Of a stretch of 44,813 nucleotides of DNA, positions 16,858 to 24,938 are shown piece by piece. Under the pieces are notes generated by a model, which was not told the DNA's origin, ran no database searches, and saw nothing but the letters and a program-made list of their open reading frames with translations. The position numbers and the translations under genes are program-made. Location of the stretch: positions 1 to 44,813 of the forward strand of contig QMSP01000014.1 of assembly GCA_003650925.1 (NCBI GenBank). The letters run 5' to 3'. Source of the DNA: Thermoprotei archaeon (GTDB lineage Archaea > Thermoproteota > Thermoprotei > QMSL01). Each line of letters begins with the position of its first letter. Within the stretch, counting starts at the first letter, position 1.

Positions 16858-16909
16858 CTCAGCTCTGAAAAGTCTCATCATAGGTCGGCAATGGACGGGC
16901 TCATCATCT
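16857..16909 (-). ncRNA. C/D box guide sRNA A
   Basis: Read on the minus strand: C box ATGATGA (TGATGA at 16901-16906), 12-nt guide GCCCGTCCATTG, D' box CCGA (16885-16888), 4-nt spacer, C' box TGATGA (16875-16880), 12-nt guide GACTTTTCAGAG, D box CTGA (16859-16862). Spacing is exactly that of archaeal 2'-O-methylation guides. CTTTATATAC on the minus strand at 16931-16940 lies about 26 bases upstream, a well-placed promoter. Predicted targets are CAAUGGACGGGC and CUCUGAAAAGUC; I cannot assign them to an rRNA or tRNA position. Confidence 0.8.
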
Positions 16910-16974
16910 ATTACCTTAGAATACGCTCTAGTATATAAAGACAAGCCCATCTTCCACTGTTTTATCATACTGTT

Positions 16975-17031
16975 GCTCAGTACTCAGCTGGTTCATCACA
17001 TATCAGCTGAGGGACGGCTTCATCACAGCCA
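16975..17031 (-). ncRNA. C/D box guide sRNA B
   Basis: Minus strand order: C box GTGATGA (17020-17026), 13-nt guide AGCCGTCCCTCAG, D' box CTGA (17003-17006), C' box GTGATGA (16993-16999), 12-nt guide ACCAGCTGAGTA, D box CTGA (16977-16980). The D'-C' spacer is 4 nt to TGATGA, as usual. A TATA-like ACTTAAAAGG (minus strand, 17051-17060) sits about 25 bases before the RNA. It is a separate unit from sRNA A, about 65 bases away. The targets would be CUGAGGGACGGCU and UACUCAGCUGGU. Confidence 0.82.
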
Positions 17032-17071
17032 AATTCAACTATCAACATAGCCTTTTAAGTATGTTGGATCA

Positions 17072-17630
17072 TCAGGTGAAGGAGACTACAAATCTACATC
17101 TAACATGACCTAGAGCCCAACATTCCACCTCCTTGACCCTGTTTCTATCCTTCAGAAACTCTAGCAAGGATGATAGAACGCCTCGTTCAAAGTCGCACAC
17201 AGGCACGTCTAGTATGAGGAGACCACTACAGCTTATGCACTCGTATAAATCGAACATCATTCGATCATGTGAGCTCTCAACAATGTCAAGGAGACCCCAT
17301 CGCTGCTTGATGAAGACTTCAGCTATATCGCCCAGGTCCTTTACCAATCCTTCATCACACAGTTTTTCACCAAACATCCTACCAGCATAGAAGGCGTAAG
17401 TTCTATTGACCTCAGATACTCCAAAGCCATCAACGCCTGAGAAGCGAAGCGCTCTGAAAAGTCCTCACATAGACTGTGTCGCCAGGACATATTTTGCTGA
17501 AGAAGGGCCTCACTGGATTCATGATGTCCTCTATGGATAGTTTTCTGACGCGTCTTCTTCTAACCTTTCCAGGAAGTACACCTTGGCGATAAAGCTCTAT
17601 GTACTGATAGGGATCTGGCCTCTCTTGCAC
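17072..17630 (-). pseudogene. V4R-domain protein with a single-base frameshift
   Basis: Two adjoining frames make one V4R protein of about 185 residues. The first (17630 down to about 17460) begins MQERPDPYQYIELYRQG and ends GDTVYVRTF. The second continues FRALRFSGVDGFGVSE, YAFYAGRMFGEKL and the V4R core YECISCSGLLILDVPVCDFE...VECWALGHVRCRF. Removing one base from the AAAA run at 17457-17460 joins them seamlessly. V4R domains bind small hydrophobic ligands and often carry regulatory cysteines. The cause may be a mutation, a homopolymer sequencing error or programmed slippage; a run of four is short for slippage. The downstream frame has its own ATG at 17377, but the product would lack the N-terminal domain. 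Confidence 0.7.
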
Positions 17631-17741
17631 CAGACTGCTCCCCTATATTCGCATTTCTCACCCATACTTCTACTTTCTTTCAGGTGTTCACGTCAAAAGT
17701 ATAACATTTTGATTATCCATTTTGTCAGTCACTCAATGACC

Positions 17742-17751
17742 CTTTTAAATG
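17742..17751 (+). promoter_or_regulatory. TATA box for the GH130 gene
   Basis: CTTTTAAATG matches an archaeal TATA element. It predicts transcription start near 17773 and a short leader before ATG 17805. It also shows that the longer open frame from 17583 lies upstream of the promoter and is not translated. Confidence 0.45.
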
Positions 17752-17804
17752 GTTGCTTAACCACAAGCTCTAAAAGTACTCTATGGCTTAGAGGCTATGG
17801 GCTG

Positions 17805-18956
17805 ATGAGAGTCATGAAGCTGGATTGTCCTACATCACTACCCTTGAAGATCAGGATAAGTGATCTAGATGTCGTGAGCTATAGAGAGTATGTAATGAGC
17901 CTATTCAAAATGGTTGATAAGAGGTCAAGACGAGAATTGCTGGAGAAAATGCTCAAGATGAGAGGAAGGCGTAAGATCACTAGAAAGCTTAAGGGGAGTA
18001 ACATCTTCAAGCTTAAAGCGTACATCCTTCCAAGGGATATCGAAGTCGAAAGCCCCGAGGGAATAGCGCTCCAAGCCCTCACAGTATCGAACCCTGCCGC
18101 TATCATCAATGATAGGAACTCCATACTTCTACTGCCTAGAATAGGAGGATTGAACTTCTCGAGAACTCTCATAGGGTATTCACATGTCTCATTTGGTGAA
18201 ATTCAGGGAGAGATGAGGATTAGAGCCAAGGTACTGATGATGCCTATGCTTTCCTCAGAAAGCGTGGAGGATCCAAGAGTCGACCCAGATGATGAAACTC
18301 ACGTATATCACGTAAGGGCATTTGATGTACCGACTTGGCCATGTTTCAAGAGATTCGTCTTTCCATTTTCAGCTAGAATCGCACATAGAGGAGACCAGAT
18401 AATTGCTGAAGAAATAGAGCCCATAGTAGTAATCAGAGATGACAATGTCGTGCTCTTGGATCACTTCAGAGATACCTTTCCTCTATCAAGGAATATCATG
18501 TTGGTAAGGCCATGGTTTGATGAGAGGAAGATTGGAGGAGTATTCATTGGTGAGCGTGAGGAGAATCAGGTGAAGTATGAATCATTGAGGCCTGTACCTG
18601 AGCTTCTCCCCATTCCTGGACTTGAGGTTAAGGTCGGATGTAATGTGGTGTTGAGGTTGTCTAGAGGCGAGAGGCTTATCATATTTCATTCAGTTGACCA
18701 TCCCCATGGCACTTATCACCACTTCGCAGCTCTGGCCGATGATGGAGGAGAGATAATGGGCATAACTGATGAGCCCATAATATCGCCCATGCATCAGCTT
18801 TATTGCGGAAGAAGGCCTGCCACCATTTTTGTATGTGGAGCCATAAGAGCTAAAGATAAGCTTATGCTCTTTGCTGGAAAAGACAATGAAATCATTATAA
18901 TTCTTGAGAGTGAGATGGATGAGGTCTTTGAGAGGATGAAGTTCCTATGTGGATGA
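17805..18956 (+). CDS. GH130-like glycoside phosphorylase/hydrolase
   Basis: The protein of about 383 residues carries GH130 landmarks: NPAAIINDRNSILLLPRIGG, VEDPRVDPDDETHVYHVRAF (the family's E-D-P-R motif), and a late SVDHPHGTYHH-type strand followed by GDTY-like turns. GH130 enzymes are five-bladed propellers that phosphorolyse or hydrolyse beta-mannosides; which of the two applies cannot be read here. ATG 17805 is used because the frame upstream has no coding character and precedes the TATA box. The gene overlaps the convergent phosphatase gene by 62 bases at the 3' end. No signal peptide is seen. Confidence 0.7.
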   Translation: MRVMKLDCPTSLPLKIRISDLDVVSYREYVMSLFKMVDKRSRRELLEKMLKMRGRRKITRKLKGSNIFKLKAYILPRDIEVESPEGIALQALTVSNPAAIINDRNSILLLPRIGGLNFSRTLIGYSHVSFGEIQGEMRIRAKVLMMPMLSSESVEDPRVDPDDETHVYHVRAFDVPTWPCFKRFVFPFSARIAHRGDQIIAEEIEPIVVIRDDNVVLLDHFRDTFPLSRNIMLVRPWFDERKIGGVFIGEREENQVKYESLRPVPELLPIPGLEVKVGCNVVLRLSRGERLIIFHSVDHPHGTYHHFAALADDGGEIMGITDEPIISPMHQLYCGRRPATIFVCGAIRAKDKLMLFAGKDNEIIIILESEMDEVFERMKFLCG

Positions 18957-19767
18957 GCTCTACTGCATGTGAGGCAGTTTCGTTGAATACAACACCTCTC
19001 AGAGAAGTCACTTTTGAGTGGAATTCTGCTATTGACTTAGGACTCCCCCCTATGTACTTGACTTCCTCGTAGGAGAGAGGTAGTGACTTAATGGGTTTGA
19101 AGTCCCAGTCAACAAACATAATCCCACTTTCTCTTGCTATGAGGTAGCCAGCAACCATATCAGGAACCCATGTATGGCCTACTATTAGGTCGGCTACGCC
19201 TCTGGCTAGATAGCACAGTTCAAGCGCTGTACAATGGAGTTCTATGGAGCTCATTCCTTGAATTATGACCCCATTAGCTATAACTTGATAGCTGGCAGGA
19301 GTCTTAAGAGCTTCATCCTTCAGGCTTCTCAATCCCTTGCCAGGTCTTCCAAGATAAGCTCCTCGCCCCTTCTCTGCTCTATAGTACGTCATGTCCTCGA
19401 GGTCTATGACCATGGCATACACCAGCTCTCCTCCTCTGGCTAGTGCTAGGCTATAAGCGTAGTATTTGAGGTTGCACATGAAGTTTAATGAGCCATCAAG
19501 AGGGTCACATATGCAAAGCCACTCAGTGTTGCGCTGACCCACAAGCCCTGAGTCCTTGCCGAGTAGAGAGACGTTTCCCAAGAATTTCTTAAGAAGGAGG
19601 TAGACTTGTCTCTCCCAAGAGGGTTTATATCTTCTCATGAGAATCCTGTAGCTGACTCCTTTGTCACGTAGACGTAGCGCTTCCTCTAATACTTCCCCTG
19701 CGTGTTCAAGAAGTTTATCGTCTAGTTCAGCTAACTCTGTTTTCTCCGCTTTCATCACCGTTATCAT
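18895..19767 (-). CDS. Inositol monophosphatase-family phosphatase
   Basis: The metal-binding motif DPLDGSLNF (about residues 92-100) and the later WVPDMVAGYLIARESGIMF, where WD-x-AAG normally stands, place it in the IMPase/FBPase IV superfamily. These Mg2+ enzymes hydrolyse inositol phosphates, fructose-1,6-bisphosphate or PAP. The weaker second motif (P-D-M-V-A-G in place of W-D-x-A-A-G) makes the substrate uncertain. Length (290) includes about 20 extra C-terminal residues that overlap the GH130 gene. It is cytoplasmic and likely serves sugar or polyol phosphate turnover. Confidence 0.75.
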   Translation of the reverse strand: MITVMKAEKTELAELDDKLLEHAGEVLEEALRLRDKGVSYRILMRRYKPSWERQVYLLLKKFLGNVSLLGKDSGLVGQRNTEWLCICDPLDGSLNFMCNLKYYAYSLALARGGELVYAMVIDLEDMTYYRAEKGRGAYLGRPGKGLRSLKDEALKTPASYQVIANGVIIQGMSSIELHCTALELCYLARGVADLIVGHTWVPDMVAGYLIARESGIMFVDWDFKPIKSLPLSYEEVKYIGGSPKSIAEFHSKVTSLRGVVFNETASHAVELIHIGTSSSQRPHPSHSQEL

Positions 19768-19828
19768 AGGTTTGCACTTCCCAGATTTACGCTTAACGCT
19801 TATTAAGAGGAGGGATCAGCTAGACAAG

Positions 19829-20767
19829 CTACGTACTATGAGAAGATACCTCTATGCTTAGAGAAGCCTTCTGACCATGAGTTTGTAGCTCTGCTTCAAT
19901 TATATACCTTCCTTCTCTCCTTGGCCTCCACTCTAGGCTTTTTCCTCTGTAATATTCATCCATGGGCCCAGCTCTCCACTCCTCCTCATAGACTACATCT
20001 CCAGTGGCCATGTCTCTTATGATAAGCTTCCATTTATGATCAAGACAAAGACATGAAATGTTAGGGTTTAGGAATACGTTCACCTTCACAGTCTCATTGA
20101 CCAGAAGCTTCTGCTTTTCAGCTCTTATGATCAAATGCTCCTGACCTGAAGAACTGTTCCCTTCGAATAGTCTAGCCTGTTTTGTTGGCTTCAGAAGTTC
20201 ATCTAGTGAACGTATTCTCTCAGCTATGTCCTTGGGAGGCTTTGGGACTCTACCTAGTGCGATCTCGACAAAGAAGTGGTCTCTTACTGGTTCATATACA
20301 AGCTTATAGAACCTTTGAGGATCTTGTAAAATCCAGCTAGGGAACTGTTTCACATATTCGACGGCTAGTTTCCATGCCTTGTCAGGGTCCATGATGAAGG
20401 ATATCTTCCTAAGTATTTGGTCATCAAATTCCCATGGCTTCTGCTCCTTATCTCCTATCATGAAATAGCCTCTAGGGCCTCTAGGCGCTTCTTCCTCAAT
20501 CCTTGTCTTGTCCTTGACATCCTCCATCCGCCTCCTCTCTTTACTTAGCACTTCTAGAACTTTCCTATAGTCTATGAACTTACCTCTTGGACCATGATAC
20601 TTTGCCCAAGCATAGAATATGGCCCTGTTAAGTCCAAATGATTTAGCCTTCTCAAGATCCCCTGTCAACACATAATAGCGTGCAGCCTGAAGCAGAGCCA
20701 TAACTTGAAAGCGACCTATACGAAAAGATCTGAGCTTCTGCTCGATCTTGGATCTATCGGTCGTCAT
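19829..20767 (-). CDS. Hypothetical protein with C-terminal Ig-like domain
   Basis: The 312-residue protein is not recognised. Residues 1-90 are helical and basic (IGRFQVMALLQAARYYVLTG). The middle is charged, with WEFDDQILRKISFIMDPDKA and DPQRFYKLVYEPVRDHFFVE. Residues about 215-312 look like an Ig/FN3-type sandwich (VNETVKVNVFLNPN, WKLIIRDMATGDVVYEEEW, GRYIIEAELQTHG). Such domains are normally extracellular, but no signal peptide or membrane segment is present. It lies in the minus-strand run with DUF1634 and TauE, 77 bases downstream of the DUF1634 gene. Function unknown. Confidence 0.6.
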   Translation of the reverse strand: MTTDRSKIEQKLRSFRIGRFQVMALLQAARYYVLTGDLEKAKSFGLNRAIFYAWAKYHGPRGKFIDYRKVLEVLSKERRRMEDVKDKTRIEEEAPRGPRGYFMIGDKEQKPWEFDDQILRKISFIMDPDKAWKLAVEYVKQFPSWILQDPQRFYKLVYEPVRDHFFVEIALGRVPKPPKDIAERIRSLDELLKPTKQARLFEGNSSSGQEHLIIRAEKQKLLVNETVKVNVFLNPNISCLCLDHKWKLIIRDMATGDVVYEEEWRAGPMDEYYRGKSLEWRPRREGRYIIEAELQTHGQKASLSIEVSSHST

Positions 20768-20844
20768 ACTCCACCCTTCATAGGATAACGAACTAAAGCC
20801 TCTTATTCATAACCCACAAACTACGCCCATGCAATAGACACTTC

Positions 20845-21135
20845 CTAAGGGGTAGCATGGAGTACGAGGCTCATGGTAAGACTCAACATCATTATGATGA
20901 GCACTATTAGAGCTAGGACGAGAAGTCTATAGTCCCTTTTGAGGACTGACATCACTACTATGGATGCTATCGTGATATAGGGAGTGGCAATCAGCACTTC
21001 AACTCCTATTCTCGCAAGCATAGCTGATAGATAGATCTTCGTTATTGAGCTCAATAACATGCTAGTCACGAATAGTGCTATGCTGGTAATCATTCCTATG
21101 ACGAGAATGTAGAAAACTACTTTGTCAATCCTCAC
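20845..21135 (-). CDS. DUF1634 small membrane protein
   Basis: Three hydrophobic segments (about residues 6-30, 45-65, 70-92) and the phrase ARIGVEVLIATPYITIASIV are typical of DUF1634. This family is almost always next to TauE/SafE transporters, as here, 13 bases downstream of one. It probably works with the transporter in the membrane; its mechanism is not known. Length (96) is complete. Confidence 0.75.
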   Translation of the reverse strand: MRIDKVVFYILVIGMITSIALFVTSMLLSSITKIYLSAMLARIGVEVLIATPYITIASIVVMSVLKRDYRLLVLALIVLIIMMLSLTMSLVLHATP

Positions 21136-21148
21136 ATCTAATCACCTC

Positions 21149-22234
21149 CTATGGAAGAACCACGCCTAGGGCATATAGCAAACCCTTCTTAAGCATGGAG
21201 TATCCGATATATAGTGTTAAGCATGAAAAGGCAAGTTTCAACCACTTAACTCTGACCTTGTTCATTATCAACGTGCCAAGAAAGGCTCCACTGATCGTGC
21301 CGGTTGCTACAGGTGCTACTAGTTGAGGTCTTACTATTCCAGCCACATAGTAGACTATGGCGCCTGTAGCTGCTGTGAAGCCGATCATAAACTTACTCGT
21401 GGCGACGGCAGCCTTGAAGGGAACGTTCATGAACATGTTCATAGCCGATACCTTGATGAAGCCTCCTCCGATACCGAGCATAGCTGAGCCCATCCCAGCA
21501 AGGAAGGAGAGGAGCCAACCCTTGATCGAGCCCCTAACCACGTACTCGATGTCTTTGCTCTCTCTTAGATCGAAGTATCTACCAGAGAGGTGTAGATATC
21601 GTGAGAGAGCATCTGGAGCTGCTCTTTTGAAGCCACCTACATGAAGCTTCTCCACCTCTTTTCTAGCGGAATATGCTTGGGAGAAGCTTACGTAGAAGGC
21701 AAATAAAGCGAACATGAAGTATAGCAGCGATGCAGGAGTTATGAGAGCAAGAAGAGCGCCTGTCAGCGCTCCTAGCGTTGTAGAGGTCTCAAGGAACAGG
21801 GCCAAGCGTATGTTCGTCATCTTCTGTCTGATATAGGATGAGGCACTGGATATACTGGTAGCCACTACTCCTACTATGCTAGCGGCTATAGCCTCATGTA
21901 TGGGGACATCGAATACTATCGTGAGGGTAGGAACTATGATTAGACCACCACCTATGCCCATAAATGCTGCTATGAAGCCTGTCGCCATTGCGATCATGAG
22001 AAGGACTAGCTGCTGGGTTGATGAAATATTACTGCTTGTAATCGAAAAGGAGAACGTCAAGAGGTTCATGATGGAGTAGAGGCATGGTGACGTAAGTCCA
22101 CGAGCTAGCTGGTTGCTCAACGTAACCACTGAATTCATAGTGTTGAGGCATGTTGTGAGAGTTGGCATACAAAGAAGACTAGAATACCATGAGCTATTTA
22201 AGCATTTTAAGACATACTCTGGTGATTTCATCAC
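21149..22234 (-). CDS. TauE/SafE-family anion exporter
   Basis: The transporter has the duplicated TauE/SafE glycine motif: GFIAAFMGIGGGLIIVPTL in the first half and GSAMLGIGGGFIKVSAM in the second, with about eight membrane segments. The family exports sulfite, sulfoacetate or related organic anions. The start is uncertain: the first 55 residues are not membrane-like, and ATG 22069 (MNLLTFSFS) or ATG 22168 are alternatives. A TTAAATAG box on the minus strand near 22200 would favour 22168 as a leaderless start. It is followed by DUF1634 13 bases later. The substrate is unknown. Confidence 0.78.
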   Translation of the reverse strand: MMKSPEYVLKCLNSSWYSSLLCMPTLTTCLNTMNSVVTLSNQLARGLTSPCLYSIMNLLTFSFSITSSNISSTQQLVLLMIAMATGFIAAFMGIGGGLIIVPTLTIVFDVPIHEAIAASIVGVVATSISSASSYIRQKMTNIRLALFLETSTTLGALTGALLALITPASLLYFMFALFAFYVSFSQAYSARKEVEKLHVGGFKRAAPDALSRYLHLSGRYFDLRESKDIEYVVRGSIKGWLLSFLAGMGSAMLGIGGGFIKVSAMNMFMNVPFKAAVATSKFMIGFTAATGAIVYYVAGIVRPQLVAPVATGTISGAFLGTLIMNKVRVKWLKLAFSCLTLYIGYSMLKKGLLYALGVVLP

Positions 22235-22237
22235 ATG

Positions 22238-23218
22238 TCAGCTAACGTCTGCTCCTAGGAGGTGTGCAAGTATATTGACGACTTTGAGCTCAAGGCCTCT
22301 CTCCTTGGTGAATTTGACTACGTCTATGGCTTTAGGAAGACCTGTCTGAGCTCCTTTCCTTGTAACCTTTATGGCCGCAACTAGGTTAGCAAACTTCACT
22401 GCTTCATCAATATCGACTCCTAGGGCAAGAGCAAAAGCTAGTGCTCCATTGAAAGCATCACCAGCTCCTACAGTGTCAACAACTTCAACCTTATACGTAG
22501 GTATCATTCTTGGGCCTTTGTCATCCACTATCATAGCTCCTCGAGCACCCATGGTCACTATGACCCTACCAACTCCTAGTTCAAGAAGCCTCCTCCCTGC
22601 CTTCACAACATCCTCATCCTTCTCAACTTTGATCTTGCTTAACATCTCAAGCTCTCTTATGTTGGGGGTTATGACATCTACGTGCTTGAGGGCGTGGATA
22701 GGCACTTCCCTGGCAGGTGCAGGGTTGAGTATGGTTGTGATGCCATGCTCCTTTCCAAGCTCTATAGCTCTCATCGAGGTCTCTACAGGTATTTCAAGCT
22801 GAGCAAGCACGACATCCGCTCTTGAGAAGAGGTCTTCGGCTCGTTCAACATCACCTATTGAAACTCTGCTGTCCACTCCTGGCGCTACGGCAATGAGGTT
22901 CTCTCCCTTCTTATCAACCATTATCAGGGCTACACCGCTATGGGAAGCTTCATCCTCTACTACGTAATCCACGTTTACATTATTTCTCCTAGCATTTTCC
23001 AAGAGGAGCTTGCCGACGTAATCCTTCCCAACTCTGCTTATCAAATACACCTCAGCACCAAGTCTAGCAAGTGTAACAGCTTGATTAGCTCCTTTGCCTC
23101 CTGGACTCATCTCAAAACTATACCCTATAACGGTTTCACCATGAAGGGGCAGCCGTTCAACATACACAGTGAAGTCCATGTGCATGGTGCCTACTACAAT
23201 AGCTATAGGCCTCTTCAT
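22238..23218 (-). CDS. rbsK: PfkB-family sugar kinase, ribokinase-like
   Basis: The N-terminal sugar-binding signature SPGGKGANQAVTLARLGAEV and the C-terminal ATP/anion-hole signature DTVGAGDAFNGALAFALA are intact, with Asp of GAGD as catalytic base. The closest functional class is ribokinase, which makes ribose-5-phosphate, although archaeal PfkB kinases also act on nucleosides or other sugars. Length (326) is normal; the last 20 residues are a short extra tail. GGGGGCC precedes ATG 23218. A perfect 22-bp palindrome lies 10 bases upstream of the start. It is probably the first gene of the run that continues to TauE. Confidence 0.85.
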   Translation of the reverse strand: MKRPIAIVVGTMHMDFTVYVERLPLHGETVIGYSFEMSPGGKGANQAVTLARLGAEVYLISRVGKDYVGKLLLENARRNNVNVDYVVEDEASHSGVALIMVDKKGENLIAVAPGVDSRVSIGDVERAEDLFSRADVVLAQLEIPVETSMRAIELGKEHGITTILNPAPAREVPIHALKHVDVITPNIRELEMLSKIKVEKDEDVVKAGRRLLELGVGRVIVTMGARGAMIVDDKGPRMIPTYKVEVVDTVGAGDAFNGALAFALALGVDIDEAVKFANLVAAIKVTRKGAQTGLPKAIDVVKFTKERGLELKVVNILAHLLGADVS

Positions 23219-23227
23219 GTGAGGCCC

Positions 23228-23261
23228 CCTATCTAATGATATAGATAGGTCTGGATTTAAG
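23228..23261 (-). promoter_or_regulatory. Promoter and operator palindrome of the sugar kinase gene
   Basis: CTTAAATCC on the minus strand (23253-23261) is a TATA box that predicts initiation near 23231. Overlapping that point is a perfect inverted repeat, CCTATCTA-atgata-TAGATAGG (23228-23249). This is classic repressor geometry. The cognate factor is not in the window. Confidence 0.55.
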
Positions 23262-23296
23262 AAAAAGGTTGATGAAGGTCATCACTCAAAGTTATC

Positions 23297-24640
23297 CTAC
23301 GGTACTATAACCTCATGAGGCCAGGGAGTGTCCATGAGCTGTTCAGCTATCTTGCAGGGCACCTTGAGGACAAAGGCCCATATCATCTTATGAGCTTGAA
23401 TGAGGCCCTTATCGGTAAGTTTAAGGACATTTCCTTTATCTTCTATCATACCCATGAACTCCATGATCTTCAAGCAGAACTTAAGGCCTCTCGGAAGCTC
23501 ACTGAAGCTTACACCAGTTTTCGTCACGAGGCATTCCTCTCTTATCATGCCTCGACAAAAGAGCTGGTCAGCTACTATCCTAGCTGCTCTTTCAATGTCG
23601 CTGACAGACCTGGAGACCGCTACAGGGAGCTTGTTGTTGCCAAGACATCTGACGTACTCAGAGACTGAGTGAACATTAGCCCATTCATATGAGCTTGTGA
23701 AGCCCATGGCCCCTGGGCCTAGAGCCAGAAGAGGACCTACCATCTCCAAGTTCACGGTTGAGTAGTCTCCTCCTCTGCTCCATGACTCTATCCTCACCAT
23801 TGAGTAGCCTGATCTCTCGAGTATGTTCTTAGCTACTCTTATGAAGTCCGTAAGCATATTTACAGGCTGACTTACAAGCCCTTTCGATATGCTACTCCAT
23901 GCAATACACTGCGGAGTCATGAGGGTAGGATATATAGTCACTTGGTGAGGCTCCATCCAAGCAGCCGTCTCTACATCGGAGACCCAAGACCTTAGAGCTC
24001 TATTGGGGTCTTGATTGGGTATGGCAAACATGAGGTCTAGGTTTATTAACTTAAAGCCTGCCTCTCTAGCATTCTCAATGGAGTGGATTACATCCTCAGG
24101 GTCATGTCTTCTACCAAGCTCTTTGAGGAGGCTTCTATGGAAGGATTGACCACCAATACTTACTTCATCTACTCCTGCCTCAGCTAGTCCAAACGCTATG
24201 TCCTCCTTAGCGAGGTCTTCAGGATTAACCTCTATGCCAAAGCTAGCTCTCCACTCGAAACTTGACTTCAGCTCTTCAAGAACTTCACGCCAAAATGATG
24301 GAGTCCCTAGGCTTGGAGTGCCTCCTCCAGCATGAGCATCAACCACTATCAGGTCAAGCTCGCTCAAGATCTCTCCGAGGAGCTTTACCTCTTGAAGCAG
24401 AGCTTTCCAGTACTTCATGAATGCCTTCTCGTTCCACAGCTCTCTATAGTATGGACAGTACTTGCAGAAGGACCTGCAGAAGGGGAAATGTATGTACAGG
24501 CCTACTTCTCGCTCCTTAAAGCCCCTTATGAGGAGGCGTAAGTGCTCCTCGATGGAGGTTCTACTGAACTTGGCCTTAAAGGCCTTGTCTATTATGCGAG
24601 ACCATATTCCCCATGCGTGTTCATCAAGTACCTTGGGCAT
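23297..24640 (-). CDS. HemN-like radical SAM protein
   Basis: The radical SAM cluster motif CRSFCKYC (Cys55, Cys59, Cys62) is preceded by GLYIHFPF, exactly the HemN/HemW start. AGGGTPSL (SAM-binding), GIEVNPEDL, VDEVSIGGQSF and LINLDLMFAIPNQ follow in family order. HemN decarboxylates coproporphyrinogen III anaerobically; HemW-type relatives carry haem instead, and other relatives act as methyltransferases. Without other haem genes nearby the function stays open. The C-terminal HemN winged domain is present (ELPRGLKFCLKIMEFMGMIE). GGGGAAT precedes the ATG, and a TATA-like ATTTTTATC on the minus strand lies near 24685. Confidence 0.8.
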   Translation of the reverse strand: MPKVLDEHAWGIWSRIIDKAFKAKFSRTSIEEHLRLLIRGFKEREVGLYIHFPFCRSFCKYCPYYRELWNEKAFMKYWKALLQEVKLLGEILSELDLIVVDAHAGGGTPSLGTPSFWREVLEELKSSFEWRASFGIEVNPEDLAKEDIAFGLAEAGVDEVSIGGQSFHRSLLKELGRRHDPEDVIHSIENAREAGFKLINLDLMFAIPNQDPNRALRSWVSDVETAAWMEPHQVTIYPTLMTPQCIAWSSISKGLVSQPVNMLTDFIRVAKNILERSGYSMVRIESWSRGGDYSTVNLEMVGPLLALGPGAMGFTSSYEWANVHSVSEYVRCLGNNKLPVAVSRSVSDIERAARIVADQLFCRGMIREECLVTKTGVSFSELPRGLKFCLKIMEFMGMIEDKGNVLKLTDKGLIQAHKMIWAFVLKVPCKIAEQLMDTPWPHEVIVP

Positions 24641-24741
24641 AAGATTCCCCTTGTTACTTTTGTAATTAAGAGGTGTTACTGAGATAAAAATTTCTATTCA
24701 CCAATGGGAATAAAACTTATGAAGCAGCTCTTCCTAAGTAA

Positions 24742-24809
24742 GAAGCGCAGCCCTCCTGAGACACCCGCCATGGGTAGCCATGAAGGAGGGGACTGGAGGC
24801 CGCGGCTTC
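24742..24809. other. GC-rich structured hairpin, possible small RNA
   Basis: The 68 bases fold into one long hairpin: GAAGC (24742-24746) pairs with GCTTC (24805-24809). CAG-CCCTCC (24748-24756) pairs with GGAGGG-ga-CTG (24785-24795), and CATGG-gtag-CCATG (24769-24782) caps it. It is far more GC-rich than its AT-rich surroundings, the usual sign of a non-coding RNA in thermophiles. On the plus strand AACAACA follows about 12 bases after the stem, so an H/ACA guide RNA is possible, but I see no convincing kink-turn. Strand and function are unresolved. Confidence 0.35.
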
Positions 24810-24844
24810 AAATCACTTCTAACAACATGATAACAAATCTCTGA

Positions 24845-24899
24845 GGTCAGTGACCTCAGGATTCATCACTTGTCAGTTGCAGCCGTTCTCATCACTAAG
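24845..24899 (-). ncRNA. C/D box guide sRNA C
   Basis: Minus strand order: C box GTGATGA (24889-24895), 12-nt guide GAACGGCTGCAA, D' CTGA (24873-24876), 4-nt spacer, C' TGATGA (24863-24868), 12-nt guide ATCCTGAGGTCA, D CTGA (24847-24850). All boxes and spacers are canonical. The predicted targets are UUGCAGCCGUUC and UGACCUCAGGAU, which I cannot place. The apparent palindrome CTGAGGTCA-g-TGACCTCAG at 24841-24859 is made of the D guide and the downstream flank. A weak TATA-like TTAATAG on the minus strand lies near 24924. Confidence 0.82.
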
Positions 24900-24938
24900 T
24901 GAAGCTAGAACGGGCTCTTCTATTAACCTTCCTCTGCA

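Noticed and set aside
16862-17470. GACTTTTCAGAGC shared by sRNA A and the V4R gene at the frameshift
   Set aside because: Both copies are on the same strand, so the guide cannot pair with the mRNA. A 13-base match in a 45-kb window is expected by chance.
22220-22245. CTGA-catg-TGATGA on the minus strand, like a D'-C' pair
   Set aside because: No C box upstream or D box downstream at the right distance. It is the junction of the sugar kinase and TauE genes.
24800-24830. TTCAAATC resembling a tRNA T-loop
   Set aside because: No acceptor, D or anticodon arm fits around it.
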